Origin: Kribbella sandramycini
GTDB lineage: Bacteria; Actinomycetota; Actinomycetes; Propionibacteriales; Kribbellaceae
Assembly (NCBI RefSeq): GCF_013131805.1
Contig: NZ_JABJRC010000001.1
Span: forward strand, 1 to 64,000
Length of the DNA: 64,000 nucleotides
Reading direction: 5' to 3'
This document shows positions 33,952-43,375 of this stretch, piece after piece. Under the pieces are notes generated by a model that saw only the letters and a list, made by a program, of their open reading frames with translations, did no database searches and was not told where the DNA came from. The translations under genes and the position numbers were made by a program. The first letter of the stretch is position 1. The number at the start of each line of letters is the position of its first letter.

Positions 33952-36681
33952 TTAGTGGGCGGCTTCGTGCCAGGTGCGGCCGATGCCGACGGAGACGTCG
34001 AGGGGGACGTCCATGGCGACGGCGGCGCCCATGTCGCGGCGGACGAGGGTTTCGAGGGCTTCGCGTTCGCCGGGGGCTACTTCGAAGACGAGTTCGTCGT
34101 GGACCTGGAGGAGCATCCGGGACTGGAGGCCGGCCGACTTGAGGGAGGCGTCGACCTTGAGCATGGCCATTTTGATGACGTCGGCGGCGGAGCCCTGGAT
34201 GGGGGCGTTGAGGGCCATCCGTTCGGCCATCTCGCGGCGCTGGCGGTTGTCGCTGGTCAGGTCGGGGAGGTAGCGGCGGCGGCCGAGGATGGTCTCGGTG
34301 TAGCCGCTCTTACCGGCTTCGAGGACGATACTGCGCAGGTAGTCGCGGACGCCGCCGAAGCCCTCGAAGTACTCGTCCATCAGGCCCTTGGCCTCGTCGA
34401 CGCCGATCTTCAGCTGCTGGCTCAAACCGTAGGCGGACAAGCCGTAGGCGAGGCCGTAGTTCATCGCCTTGATCTTGGCGCGCTGCTCGGTCGAGACCTC
34501 GCCCGGCTCGACCTGGAAGACCCGGGACGCCGTCACCGAGTGGAAGTCCATCCCGGAGTTGAAGGCGTCGATCAGGCCTTCGTCCTTGGAGACGTGCGCC
34601 ATGATCCGCATCTCGATCTGGCTGTAGTCGGCCGACATCAGCGACTCGAAACCCTCGCCGACCACGAAGGCCTGCCGGATCCGGCGGCCCTCCTCGGTGC
34701 GGATCGGGATGTTCTGCAGGTTCGGATCGGTCGAGCTGAGCCGCCCGGTCGCCGCGATCGTCTGGTTGAACGTGGTGTGGATGCGGGCGTCGCGCGGGCT
34801 GATCGTCTTCAGCAGGCCCTCGACGGTCTGCCGCAGGCGGGTCGCGTCGCGGTGCGCGAGCAGGTAGGCCAGGAACGGGTGCTCGGTCTTCTCGAACAGC
34901 GCCTGCAGCGAATCCGCGTCGGTCGTGTAGCCGGTCTTGGTCCGCTTGGTCTTCGGCATCTGCAGCTCGTCGAACAGCACCACCTGCAGCTGCTTGGGCG
35001 AGCCGAGGTTGATCTCCTTGCCGATCACCTCGTACGCCGAAGCGGCGGCCTCGCGGACGCCGGTCGCGAACCGCTCCTCCAGCTCGGTCAGGTACGCCTG
35101 GTCGACGGCGATCCCGTCGCGCTCCATCCCCGCGATGACATCGATCAGCGGCAGCTCGACCTCGGCGAGCAGCGCCGTCCCGGCCTGCTTCTCGAGCTCG
35201 GCGTCGAGGGTGTCGGCCAGGTCGGCGATCGCGCGGGCGCGCAGCATCGTGTGGTCCGCGGCCGGGCCGCCCTCGACGTCGTCGAAGCTGAGCTGGCCGT
35301 TCTCCACCTCTTCGGTGCGCAGCTCGCGCTTGAGGTAGCGAACGGTCAGATCGGCCAGATCGTACGAACGCTGGTCGGGACGGACCAGATACGCGCTCAG
35401 CTGGGTGTCCGAGCTGAGGCCGGCCAGCGACCAGCCGCGCTCCAGGAAGCCGAGCAGCGGGCCCTTCGCGTCGTGCAACGCCTTCGGCTGCTTCGGATCG
35501 GCCAGCCAGGCCTGCCAAGCGGCCGCATCCTCGGCGGTCATCGTCGTCGGGTCGAACCAGGCGGCCGCGCCGGACGTGTTCGCCAGCGCCAGACCGGTGA
35601 TCTCACCCGTCCCCCGGCCCCAGCTGCCCTGGACGGCGACGCCCACCCGTTCACCGGTCTGCACGTGCTTCTCGATCCAGGCCGCGACCTCACCCGGCTT
35701 CAGCTGGACGCCGTCCAGCTCGAAACCGTGGTCGACGGTCTCGTCGACCTCCTCGTGTTCGGCGACCAGCCGTTCGCGCAGCACCCGGAACTCCAGGCTG
35801 TCGAACAGCGTGTGCACCTGCTCGCGGTCCCACGGGACGCGGGCCAGGTCGTCGACCGAGACCTCCAGCGTCAGATCGCGGACCAGCTCGTTGATCTGGC
35901 GGTTCCGGATCACGTCGGCCAGGTGCTCGCGCAGCGACTCACCGGCCTTGCCCTTGATCTCGTTCACCCGGTCGACGACGTCGTTCAGCGAGCCGAACTG
36001 GTTCAGCCACTTGGCGGCGGTCTTGTCGCCGACGCCCGGGACGCCGGGCAGGTTGTCGCTCTTCTCGCCGACCAGCGCCGCGAGATCCGGGTAGAGGCGC
36101 GGCGGGACGCCGTACTTCGCCTCGACCGCGGCCGGATCCATCCGGGCGATCTCGGAGACGCCGCGCTTGGGGTACAGCACGGTGATGTTCTCGTTGACCA
36201 GCTGGAACGAATCCCGGTCGCCGGAGCTGATCAGCACCTCGAAGCCCTGGTCGGAGGCCTGCGTGGCCAGCGTCGCCAGGATGTCGTCGGCCTCCCAGCC
36301 GTCGATCTCGGTGGTCGGGATGCGGAGCGCCTCCAGCACCTCCTTGACCAGCGAGACCTGGCCCTTGAACTCGTCCGGCGACTTCGACCGGCCGGCCTTG
36401 TACTCCGCGTACTGCTCGGAGCGGAAGGTCTTGCGGGAGACGTCGAACGCGACGCAGACATGCGTCGGCTGCTCGTCGCGGAGCATGTTGATCAGCATCG
36501 AGGTGAACCCGTACACCGCGTTGGTGTGCTGCCCGGTGCTGGTCGAGAAGTTCTCCACGGGCAGCGCGTAGAACGCCCGGTAGGCCAGCGAGTGCCCGTC
36601 CAGCAGCAGGATCCGCGGGCGGCCGGAACCTGCCGCCGCAGAGTCTTTCGTCATCGTCGAGGTGTTGGTTTCTGGAGCCAC
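33952..36681 (-). CDS. polA: DNA polymerase I
   Basis: Pol I fills gaps in repair and removes RNA primers. The 909-residue protein has a 5'-3' exonuclease domain (about 23-310: LLLDGHSLAYRAFYALP, AFDVSRKTFR, GWEADDILATLA, PGVPGVGDKTAAKWL), a degenerate 3'-5' proofreading domain that lacks the usual acidic residues, as in mycobacterial and Streptomyces Pol I, and an intact polymerase domain. The polymerase metal ligands are D685 (DYSQIEMR) and D862 (VHDELVF), 177 residues apart as in E. coli (D705/D882). The GTG at 36681 is 6 nt after a TAGAGT box; an ATG nine codons in (36654) is an alternative start. It is divergent from the thioesterase gene. Confidence 0.96.
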   Translation of the reverse strand: MAPETNTSTMTKDSAAAGSGRPRILLLDGHSLAYRAFYALPVENFSTSTGQHTNAVYGFTSMLINMLRDEQPTHVCVAFDVSRKTFRSEQYAEYKAGRSKSPDEFKGQVSLVKEVLEALRIPTTEIDGWEADDILATLATQASDQGFEVLISSGDRDSFQLVNENITVLYPKRGVSEIARMDPAAVEAKYGVPPRLYPDLAALVGEKSDNLPGVPGVGDKTAAKWLNQFGSLNDVVDRVNEIKGKAGESLREHLADVIRNRQINELVRDLTLEVSVDDLARVPWDREQVHTLFDSLEFRVLRERLVAEHEEVDETVDHGFELDGVQLKPGEVAAWIEKHVQTGERVGVAVQGSWGRGTGEITGLALANTSGAAAWFDPTTMTAEDAAAWQAWLADPKQPKALHDAKGPLLGFLERGWSLAGLSSDTQLSAYLVRPDQRSYDLADLTVRYLKRELRTEEVENGQLSFDDVEGGPAADHTMLRARAIADLADTLDAELEKQAGTALLAEVELPLIDVIAGMERDGIAVDQAYLTELEERFATGVREAAASAYEVIGKEINLGSPKQLQVVLFDELQMPKTKRTKTGYTTDADSLQALFEKTEHPFLAYLLAHRDATRLRQTVEGLLKTISPRDARIHTTFNQTIAATGRLSSTDPNLQNIPIRTEEGRRIRQAFVVGEGFESLMSADYSQIEMRIMAHVSKDEGLIDAFNSGMDFHSVTASRVFQVEPGEVSTEQRAKIKAMNYGLAYGLSAYGLSQQLKIGVDEAKGLMDEYFEGFGGVRDYLRSIVLEAGKSGYTETILGRRRYLPDLTSDNRQRREMAERMALNAPIQGSAADVIKMAMLKVDASLKSAGLQSRMLLQVHDELVFEVAPGEREALETLVRRDMGAAVAMDVPLDVSVGIGRTWHEAAH

Positions 36682-36687
36682 ACACCG

Positions 36688-36731
36688 ACTCTAGTGGTTC
36701 CCTGGGACACTTTCCGACGTGGGCGTAGTCT
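36688..36731. promoter_or_regulatory. divergent -10 boxes for polA and the thioesterase
   Basis: On the minus strand TAGAGT (36693-36688) lies 6 nt before the polA GTG. On the plus strand TAGTCT (36726-36731) lies 6 nt before the GTG at 36738. Both transcripts therefore look leaderless, and only 56 nt separate the start codons. Confidence 0.5.
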
Positions 36732-36737
36732 GCCGCT

Positions 36738-37157
36738 GTGACAGATCCGAACGGCCTCGGGCCGGGTATGAACATCGAGGGCACGCTGCTGCAGTCCATG
36801 GGCATCGTTGTCAGTGCGGCCGCGCCGGAGCGGGTCGTCGCGACCATGCCGGTCAAGGGCAACACCCAGCCCTACGGCCTGCTGCACGGCGGCGCGTCCT
36901 GCGTCCTGGCCGAGAGCCTCGGCTCGATCGGCTCGGCGCTGCACGCGGCGGCGTACGGGAAGGTCGCGGTCGGCGTCGACATCAACGCGACCCACCACCG
37001 CGCCGTCCGGGACGGCGTCGTCACCGGCGTCGCGACACCGGTCTACCTCGGCCGGACGACGACATCGTACGAGATCGTGATCACCGACGACCGCGACAAG
37101 CGGGTCTGCACGGCGCGGATCACCTGCCAGCTGATTCAGGCTCCGGCGGGTAGCTGA
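36738..37157 (+). CDS. hotdog-fold thioesterase (PaaI family)
   Basis: The 139-residue protein has the hotdog-fold thioesterase signature QPYGLLHGGASCVLAESLGSIGS, with the HGG loop and the helix Glu that acts in catalysis, then VGVDINATHHRAV and the central strand TTTSYEIVITDDRDKRVCTARITC. Members hydrolyse acyl-CoA thioesters such as phenylacetyl- or hydroxybenzoyl-type CoAs. It follows a TAGTCT box at leaderless spacing. The last 38 nt overlap the convergent GNAT gene. Confidence 0.88.
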   Translation: MTDPNGLGPGMNIEGTLLQSMGIVVSAAAPERVVATMPVKGNTQPYGLLHGGASCVLAESLGSIGSALHAAAYGKVAVGVDINATHHRAVRDGVVTGVATPVYLGRTTTSYEIVITDDRDKRVCTARITCQLIQAPAGS

Positions 37158-37746
37158 CGGCCGGCTCGGCCGTCGCCCGGGACAGCTGGGCGCGGCGGGC
37201 GATCACCGAGCGCCGCGAGGACAGCAGGGCGAGCAGGTTCGGCGCGTGCTCGGCGGCCATTCGCCGGGCCACGGTGTGGGTGTTCGCGAACCGCAGGATG
37301 CCGGCCTGACCGAGGCCGAGCCGGGCCAGGAAGCGGTTCGCCTCCCGGGCGACGGCGGGCGCGACGGCGGCCAGATGCGGGCACTTCTCGTGTTCGGCCC
37401 AGGCGACCGCCTCGGCGATCAGCGCCTTGCCCAGGCCGTGCCGGCGGGCGGCGTCGCTGACGTGCAGGTACTCGATCGTCACGGTGGTGTCGTCGTGCAG
37501 CGGGCTGATCGCCGTCCGGCGCAGGTAAGCCATCGCGTGGACCGCGCCGTCCAGCTCGCCGACCAGCAGGCGGCCGCTCGGGTCGGCCAGATGTTTGCCG
37601 ACGGCAACCTCGGCCGCGGCCACCGACGGCGCCGGGGGCAGCCGGGACGAGTGCCCGGAGCCGATCGTGGTCAGCTCGCGCCACAGCGCGACCAGGGCGC
37701 CGGCGTCACCGCGCCGGGCGTCCCGCACCTCGATGGCAGCTGCCAC
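37120..37746 (-). CDS. GNAT-family N-acetyltransferase
   Basis: The 208-residue protein has a GNAT acetyl-CoA-binding core: motif A ARRHGLGKALIAEAV (the R/QxxGxG/A type loop) after IEYLHVSDAA, and later AREANRFLARLGLGQ. Substrate unknown. The frame is open for 145 codons upstream but only as antisense to DUF554; the GTG at 37746 has a perfect GGAGG 5 nt upstream and starts at the family's N-terminus (AIEVRDARRGD). It converges on the thioesterase gene with a 38-nt overlap. Confidence 0.82.
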   Translation of the reverse strand: MAAAIEVRDARRGDAGALVALWRELTTIGSGHSSRLPPAPSVAAAEVAVGKHLADPSGRLLVGELDGAVHAMAYLRRTAISPLHDDTTVTIEYLHVSDAARRHGLGKALIAEAVAWAEHEKCPHLAAVAPAVAREANRFLARLGLGQAGILRFANTHTVARRMAAEHAPNLLALLSSRRSVIARRAQLSRATAEPAVSYPPEPESAGR

Positions 37747-37875
37747 GGCGACCTCCAGGATCTGGTCCACCCCCGAGGTGAACAGGACGAGCCGGATACT
37801 CTCGTCCCCGCGCAACAGTAGGCCCTCCGGGGTCACTTGCAAAGCTGCGCCCAGGAGTCGGAGCGGAGACCTCGT

Positions 37876-38616
37876 TTGTTCATCGGAATCGGTACCGTCG
37901 TCAACGTCGCAACGGTTCTGGCCGGCTCGATACTCGGTGTGCTCGTCGGCCACCGGCTGAGTCACCGGACGCGTGATCTGGTCACCGACGCGCTCGGCCT
38001 CGTCACGCTGCTGATCGCGATCACCTCGGCACTCACCGTGGGCGCCAAGGCGCTCAGCGACGCCGTCGGCCCCAGCGCGCCGGTGCTGATCGTGCTCGGC
38101 GCCATGCTGATCGGCGGCATCACCGGCTCGCTGCTGAAGATCGAGCAGCGGCTGGAAGGGTTCGGCGCCTGGATCCAGCACCGGTTCACCCGCGGCGACG
38201 GCGAGAGCACGTTCGTCGAGGGGTTCGTGACCGCGTCGATGGTGTTCTGCGTCGGGCCGCTGACGTTCCTCGGCGCGTTGTCCGACGGGCTCGGCCGGGG
38301 CGCGGACCAGCTGTTCCTGAAAGCGGTCCTGGACGGGTTCGCGTCGATCGCCTTCGCCGCGTCACTGGGCTGGGGCGTCGCGGCGTCCGCGCTCGTCGTC
38401 CTGGTGGTCCAGGGCCTGATGACGGCGGTCGGGGCCGTGCTCGGCGACGTCCTGCCGGAGGCGCACGTGACGGCGCTCGGCGCGACCGGCGGCGTCATGC
38501 TGATCGGCGTCGCCCTACGACTCCTGAAACTCAAACAGATCGCCGTCGCCGACATGCTGCCGGCCTTGATCGTGGCCCCCCTCCTCGTTCAGCTCCTGAT
38601 CGTCGTCCGCAGCTGA
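37876..38616 (+). CDS. DUF554-family membrane protein
   Basis: DUF554 proteins are six- to seven-helix membrane proteins related to YdfK/YqgA, with no settled function; some are thought to be transporters. The 246-residue product starts FIGIGTVVNVATVLAGSILGVLVGHRL and has the family motifs MLIGGITGSLLKIEQRLEGFG and FVEGFVTASMVFCVGPLTFLG, plus DGFASIAFAASLGWGV. The TTG at 37876 is chosen because family members begin M-FIG-GTVVN at this point and GGAG lies 8 nt upstream; an earlier TTG 13 codons upstream is less likely. Confidence 0.85.
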   Translation: MFIGIGTVVNVATVLAGSILGVLVGHRLSHRTRDLVTDALGLVTLLIAITSALTVGAKALSDAVGPSAPVLIVLGAMLIGGITGSLLKIEQRLEGFGAWIQHRFTRGDGESTFVEGFVTASMVFCVGPLTFLGALSDGLGRGADQLFLKAVLDGFASIAFAASLGWGVAASALVVLVVQGLMTAVGAVLGDVLPEAHVTALGATGGVMLIGVALRLLKLKQIAVADMLPALIVAPLLVQLLIVVRS

Positions 38617-38643
38617 CCGATTTGCCTGGTCAACCACCGAAAT

Positions 38644-38682
38644 CGGGGGTCCTGCACCCGCAGTACGAGTGCAGAACCCCCG
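38644..38682. terminator. bidirectional hairpin terminator
   Basis: A 14-position stem with one mismatch (38644-38657 with 38669-38682) lies between the convergent ends of the DUF554 gene and livF. A second perfect palindrome, GGCTGGTCAACCAGCC, follows at 38687-38702. Confidence 0.8.
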
Positions 38683-38714
38683 AATCGGCTGGTCAACCAG
38701 CCAAATGCGGATGG

Positions 38715-39458
38715 TCAGTCTTCGCCGAGGTAGGCCTTGCGGACCTCGTCGTTGACCAGGAGCTCGCGCCCGGTGCCGGACAGTTTGATCTGGCCGACCT
38801 CCAGGACGTAGCCGTAGTCGGCCCGCTTCAGGGCGGCCTGGGCGTTCTGCTCCACCAGCAGGATCGTGGTGCCCTGCTTCTGCAGCTCGGTGACCGTCGA
38901 CATGATCCGCTTCATCATGATCGGCGACAGCCCCATCGACGGCTCGTCGAGCATCATCAGCTTGGGCCGGCTCATCATCGCCCGGCCCATCGCCAGCATC
39001 TGCTGCTCGCCGCCGGAGAAGGTGCCGGCCGGCTGCTTACGCCGCTCCCCCAGGATCGGGAACAGGTCGTACGCCGAGTCCAGGTCGGTGCGGACACCGG
39101 CCGGGTCGCGGCGCGCGAAGGCGCCGAGCAGCAGGTTCTCCTCGACGGTCAGCTTCGGGAAGATCCGCCGGCCCTCCGGCGAGTGCGCCAGCCCGCGGGC
39201 CACGATGTCGTGGGCCTGGACGTGGTCGATCCGCTCACCCTGGAACCAGATTTCGCCGTTGGTCGGCCGCAGCAGCCCGGAGATCGTCCGCAGCGTCGTG
39301 GTCTTACCGGCGCCGTTGGTGCCGATCAGCGACACCACCTGCCCCTGCTCGACGCTGAAGCTGATCTTCTTCACCGCGACGATCTTGCCGTAGGCAACTT
39401 CCAGGTCGCGGACCTCGAGCATCGCCGTGAGCGGCTTCTCCTCGGTACTGGCCGTCAT
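38715..39458 (-). CDS. livF: branched-chain amino acid ABC transporter ATPase LivF
   Basis: One of the two cytoplasmic ATPases that power uptake of leucine, isoleucine and valine. The 247-residue protein has Walker A GTNGAGKTT, the Q-loop region, the ABC signature FSGGEQQML, Walker B LMMLDEPSMGL and the H-loop region where the family often lacks His (VEQNAQAAL). The Lys-Leu-Ser-Gly-Thr-Gly C-terminal segment is typical of LivF. Its ATG overlaps the end of livG by 4 nt. Confidence 0.95.
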   Translation of the reverse strand: MTASTEEKPLTAMLEVRDLEVAYGKIVAVKKISFSVEQGQVVSLIGTNGAGKTTTLRTISGLLRPTNGEIWFQGERIDHVQAHDIVARGLAHSPEGRRIFPKLTVEENLLLGAFARRDPAGVRTDLDSAYDLFPILGERRKQPAGTFSGGEQQMLAMGRAMMSRPKLMMLDEPSMGLSPIMMKRIMSTVTELQKQGTTILLVEQNAQAALKRADYGYVLEVGQIKLSGTGRELLVNDEVRKAYLGED

Positions 39459-40315
39459 GACTTCGCCTCCTCGGTGACGTCCTGCGGACGGTCGTCGTCG
39501 TCCTCGTCGTCGTCCTCACCGGTGCCGATATAGGCCTCGATGACGCGCGGGTCGGACTGCACCTCACCCGGCGTGCCCTCGATCAGGGCCTCGCCGCGGA
39601 CCAGGCACAGCACCCGGTCGCAGAGGTTGAAGATGAACCGCATGTCGTGCTCGATCACGACGACCGACAGGCCGGAGTCCCGGATCTTGAAGATCAGGTC
39701 CATCGCCTGCTTGGTCTCCTGCGGGTTCATGCCGGCCGTCGGCTCGTCCAGCAGGATGAGCTTCGGGTCGGTGGCCAGCGCCCGCGCGATCTCGAGCCGG
39801 CGCTGGTCGCCGTACGGCATGTTCCGGGCCAGGTGCTCGGTCGAGCGGCCGAGACCGACGAAGTTCAGCAGCTCCTGGGCGCGGACCCGGGTCTCGTGCT
39901 CCTCGCGGCGGAACTTCGGGCCGTGCAGGACCGAGGTGAGCGCGCCCGCGCTGGTCCGGCAGTAGCGCCCGACCATCACGTTCTCCAGCGCGGTCATGTT
40001 CGCGAACAGCCGGATGTTCTGGAACGTCCGGGCCATTCCCGCCTTCACCACGGCCCGAGGCTTCGGCGGCAGCGGCGTCCCGGCGAACCGGACCTGCCCG
40101 CTGGTCGGCTTGTAGAGCCCGGTCAGGCAGTTGAAGAACGTCGTCTTCCCGGCGCCGTTCGGGCCGATCAGACCGACGATCTCACCCTCGCGAACGGTCA
40201 GGTTCACATCGTTGACCGCGACCAGGCCGCCGAACCGCATCGTCACGCCGGAGGCCTCGAGAATCGGGCCGCCGACCTGGTGGGCCGGCGCCGGCGTCGT
40301 GTCCGTGACGGTCAT
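39455..40315 (-). CDS. livG: branched-chain amino acid ABC transporter ATPase LivG
   Basis: The second ATPase of the Liv importer. The 286-residue product has Walker A GPNGAGKTT, a diagnostic insert (GMARTFQNIRLFANMTALENVMVG), signature PYGDQRRLEIARAL, Walker B LILLDEPTAGMNP and the H-loop VIEHDM. It ends with an acidic tail of about 15 residues (EDDDEDDDD), which I do not associate with the family. It overlaps livM by 4 nt upstream and livF by 4 nt downstream. Confidence 0.95.
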   Translation of the reverse strand: MTVTDTTPAPAHQVGGPILEASGVTMRFGGLVAVNDVNLTVREGEIVGLIGPNGAGKTTFFNCLTGLYKPTSGQVRFAGTPLPPKPRAVVKAGMARTFQNIRLFANMTALENVMVGRYCRTSAGALTSVLHGPKFRREEHETRVRAQELLNFVGLGRSTEHLARNMPYGDQRRLEIARALATDPKLILLDEPTAGMNPQETKQAMDLIFKIRDSGLSVVVIEHDMRFIFNLCDRVLCLVRGEALIEGTPGEVQSDPRVIEAYIGTGEDDDEDDDDRPQDVTEEAKS

Positions 40316-42027
40316 TTGGCCTCCTCGACCAGGAGCTTGTGTTCGACCGCTTCGGCCAGCTCCTCGTCCTCTTCGTGGAACTCGAGCTGCCGCCGGCGAC
40401 TCGCCACCAGACCCTCGGGCCGGAAGCGCATCATCAGCACCAGCAGGACGCCGAACAGCAGCAGCCGGTACTCCGAGAAGAACCGCAGCTTCTCCGGCAG
40501 CAGCTTCAGGATCGTCGCGCCGAGCAGGACGCCGGCGATGGTGCCCATACCGCCGAGCACGATCGCGGCGAGCAGGAACGCCGACTCCAGGAAGATGTAC
40601 TGGTCGGGGCTGACCGCGCCGTCCTGGTGGGCCTTGATGGTGCCGGCCAGACCGGCCAGGAAGGCGCCGACCGCGAACGCGAGCAGCTTCAGCCCGAACA
40701 CGTTCACGCCCATCGCCTCGGCGGCCTTCTCGTCCTCCCGGATCGCCACCCAGCCACGCCCGATCCGGCTGTTGTTCAGCCGGGTGAACGCGAGGATGAC
40801 GCCGCCGATCAGGACCAGCAGCAGGAAGTAGTAGTTCGAGAACCGGCCGAGCTCGATCCCGAACGGGTGGTGCGCGACGCCGAAGTTGAAGCCGAACACC
40901 TCCAGATCCGGGATACCGGGGATACCGTTCGGGCCGTTGGTCAGGTTCGGGCCGTTGTTGCCGTCCAGGTTGAACATCGCAAACCGGAAGATCTCACCGA
41001 AGCCGAGCGTCACGATGGCCAGGTAGTCACCCGAGACCCGCAGCGTCGGCGAACCGATGATCAGCCCCAGGACGGCGGCCACACAGGCGCCGACCAGGAC
41101 CACGACCAGGAACGGCGGTTTCCAGCCGATGGTCGCGAACGCCGACGTCGACAGCGTCGCCGCGACGTACGCGCCCGAGCCCAGGAACGCGATGTACCCG
41201 AGGTCGAGCAGACCGGCCAGACCGACCACGATGTTCAGACCCATCGCGGTCGCGCCGAAGACCAGCACCGCGGTCGCGATCGACATGTTCGCGTCCGACC
41301 CGTTCTGCGTGAACGGGAACAGGAACGCCACCGCGAACGACGCCAGCGTCAGCACCTTGCGGTGCCGCTGACCTGCCTGCGCCACCCACGACATCGCGCC
41401 GGTGCGGAACAGCGCCGTGGCGACGACCGCGACGAACAGCAGGCAGAGGATGAACGACCAGGCGTCCTCCAGGCCGAGCGCGTACGCCGCGACGAACAGC
41501 AGGGCCGCCATCAGCACGGCGATGGCCAGGATGTCCAGCCAGGCCGGCGTCCGCGCCTCGCTCAGGTTGCGCAGCTGCGGCCGCAACGGCAGCAGCCAGG
41601 CGCCGACGGCGAGCAGCGCCGCACCCGCGAACGACACGTAGCCGCCGGGGTTGACGTTGATCAGGCCGTCGGACTCGACCGAGATCGCGACCAGGACCAG
41701 CGCCATGTAGAGCGTCAGGCCGGTGCCGAGGACCCGCAGGCCCAGCGTCGCGTCCAGCCAGTTCCCCAGGTTGGACAGCGGGCCCTGCTGCTCGGCGAGC
41801 AGCAGCACCAGCGCCAGCACGGCCGCCACGATCGCGAGGATCTGCAGGCCGCCGGGGTAGAAGTTGATCGACAGGTTGTTCAGGATCGTGCCGTCGTAGC
41901 TCCAGGACAGGAACGAGCCGATCACGACCAGAGCCACGCCGACCAGGCCGAGCGGCCAGGCGAACGGCTTGGCCTTCGGGGCGGCGGGAACCTCCGCCGC
42001 CGGAGTTTCGGTCTGCACATCCGTCAT
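40312..42027 (-). CDS. livM: branched-chain amino acid ABC transporter permease LivM (enlarged)
   Basis: LivM forms half of the membrane channel. The conserved core starts near residue 250 (NIVVGLAGLLDLGYIAFLGSGAYVAA at 265 on), includes the coupling segment NNSRIGRGWVAIREDEKAAEAMGVNVFGLKLLAFAVGA, and ends near 525 (LLLFGVLLVLMMRFRPEGL). The total of 571 residues is well above the 300-430 I recall as usual. The first 240 residues add about six extra membrane segments, and a charged tail of about 35 residues follows the core. It overlaps livH by 4 nt. Confidence 0.92.
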   Translation of the reverse strand: MTDVQTETPAAEVPAAPKAKPFAWPLGLVGVALVVIGSFLSWSYDGTILNNLSINFYPGGLQILAIVAAVLALVLLLAEQQGPLSNLGNWLDATLGLRVLGTGLTLYMALVLVAISVESDGLINVNPGGYVSFAGAALLAVGAWLLPLRPQLRNLSEARTPAWLDILAIAVLMAALLFVAAYALGLEDAWSFILCLLFVAVVATALFRTGAMSWVAQAGQRHRKVLTLASFAVAFLFPFTQNGSDANMSIATAVLVFGATAMGLNIVVGLAGLLDLGYIAFLGSGAYVAATLSTSAFATIGWKPPFLVVVLVGACVAAVLGLIIGSPTLRVSGDYLAIVTLGFGEIFRFAMFNLDGNNGPNLTNGPNGIPGIPDLEVFGFNFGVAHHPFGIELGRFSNYYFLLLVLIGGVILAFTRLNNSRIGRGWVAIREDEKAAEAMGVNVFGLKLLAFAVGAFLAGLAGTIKAHQDGAVSPDQYIFLESAFLLAAIVLGGMGTIAGVLLGATILKLLPEKLRFFSEYRLLLFGVLLVLMMRFRPEGLVASRRRQLEFHEEDEELAEAVEHKLLVEEAK

Positions 42028-43340
42028 GCGCGGTCCACCACCCTCGCGCCCAGCAGGCCCTGCGGCCTGAACACCAGAACCAGAATCAGAATGACGAACG
42101 CCCAGGCGTCCTTCCAGGTGCTACCACCGAACTGCCCCGGAATGTACTGCGTGGCCATCGCCTCGACGACACCCAGGACGAGGCCGCCGACGACCGCGCC
42201 GTAGATGTTGCCGATACCACCGAGTACGGCGGCGGTGAACGCCTTCAGACCGGCCAGGAAGCCCATCCGGAACTCGATGTTGTTGTTCTGCAGTCCCTGC
42301 GATACACCTGCGATCGCAGCGAGCACGGCGCCGAGCGCGAACGCGACGACGATGATCCGGTCGACGTTGATACCCATCAGCCGGGCGGTGTCCGGGTCCT
42401 GCGAGACGGCCTGCATACCGCGGCCGATCCGGGTCCGGTTGATGAAGAACCAGAGCAGGATCGCGCACACCGCCAGCGCCGCCATCGTGAAGACCGCGGA
42501 GCGCTGGATGGTGACGCCGCCGACGGTCAGCGCCGAGCCGGTCACCACATCGATCTGCGGGAACGGGATGCGCTGCTTGGCGGTCGGCCACTCGATGCTG
42601 GTGAGCAGCGTCTTGAAGATGACCCAGCCGAGCTCGGCCGCCACGGCCGCGCTGGCAGCCGCCAGCACGATCGCCTTCGGCGACGTCGTCGTCCGGGCTT
42701 GCTTCCGCGCCGCCGAGGCGAACAGGAAGCCGATCAGCGTGCCGGCAACCGCGCCGCCGATGATGACGGCGGGCACGAGCAGCACGGTCACGTCGCGCGC
42801 GATCAGGCGGACGACGATCCACAGCAGCACCGCTCCGGCGCCGGCGCCGAGCAGGGGCGCCCGGTCGTACCACTTCGACACCGGGTGATCCAGGTTCAGG
42901 CGCTCCGGCAGCTGACCGACGACGTACCCGACCGCGATCGCGAGACCGGCGAAGACCGCCACCGTCCACGCGGGCTGGTCGTACATCAGCCGGATGAACT
43001 CCTGCAGGAACACCGAGATCCCGATCGCGGTGATCAGTGGGGCTAATCGTGGCGCGTTCCGCAGGGGACGATACGCGACACGTTCCATCAGCACCGCGGT
43101 GCCGACCGACGCGATCATCGCGCCGAGAATCATGATCGGCAGGACCCAGATCGCGGTCTTGCCGTCGAAGAACAACAGGTACGTCGTCAGCGCGCCGAAC
43201 GCGCCGATCATGAACACCTCGCCGTGGGCGAAGTTGATGAGCTGCACGATGCCGTAGACGACGGTGTACCCGACAGCGATCAGGGCGTACAGCGATCCCA
43301 GGGTCAGCCCGTTCACGAGCTGCTGGAAGAACTGGTCCAC
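42024..43340 (-). CDS. livH: branched-chain amino acid ABC transporter permease LivH (with large insertion)
   Basis: LivH is the partner permease. The start (QLVNGLTLGSLYALIAVGYTVVYGIVQLINFAHGEVFMIGAF) and the coupling segment RIGRGMQAVSQDPDTARLMGINVDRIIVVAFALGA are classic. At 438 residues it exceeds the usual 290-310; the extra lies at about 122-257, between FIRLMY and the IDVVTG segment, and holds about four hydrophobic helices. The GTG at 43340 has GGAGG 5 nt upstream and begins DQFFQQLVNG, so it is preferred over the upstream open frame. Confidence 0.93.
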   Translation of the reverse strand: MDQFFQQLVNGLTLGSLYALIAVGYTVVYGIVQLINFAHGEVFMIGAFGALTTYLLFFDGKTAIWVLPIMILGAMIASVGTAVLMERVAYRPLRNAPRLAPLITAIGISVFLQEFIRLMYDQPAWTVAVFAGLAIAVGYVVGQLPERLNLDHPVSKWYDRAPLLGAGAGAVLLWIVVRLIARDVTVLLVPAVIIGGAVAGTLIGFLFASAARKQARTTTSPKAIVLAAASAAVAAELGWVIFKTLLTSIEWPTAKQRIPFPQIDVVTGSALTVGGVTIQRSAVFTMAALAVCAILLWFFINRTRIGRGMQAVSQDPDTARLMGINVDRIIVVAFALGAVLAAIAGVSQGLQNNNIEFRMGFLAGLKAFTAAVLGGIGNIYGAVVGGLVLGVVEAMATQYIPGQFGGSTWKDAWAFVILILVLVFRPQGLLGARVVDRA

Positions 43341-43375
43341 GTCGACCTCCCAACTACCTCGGTTCCGACATGCCA

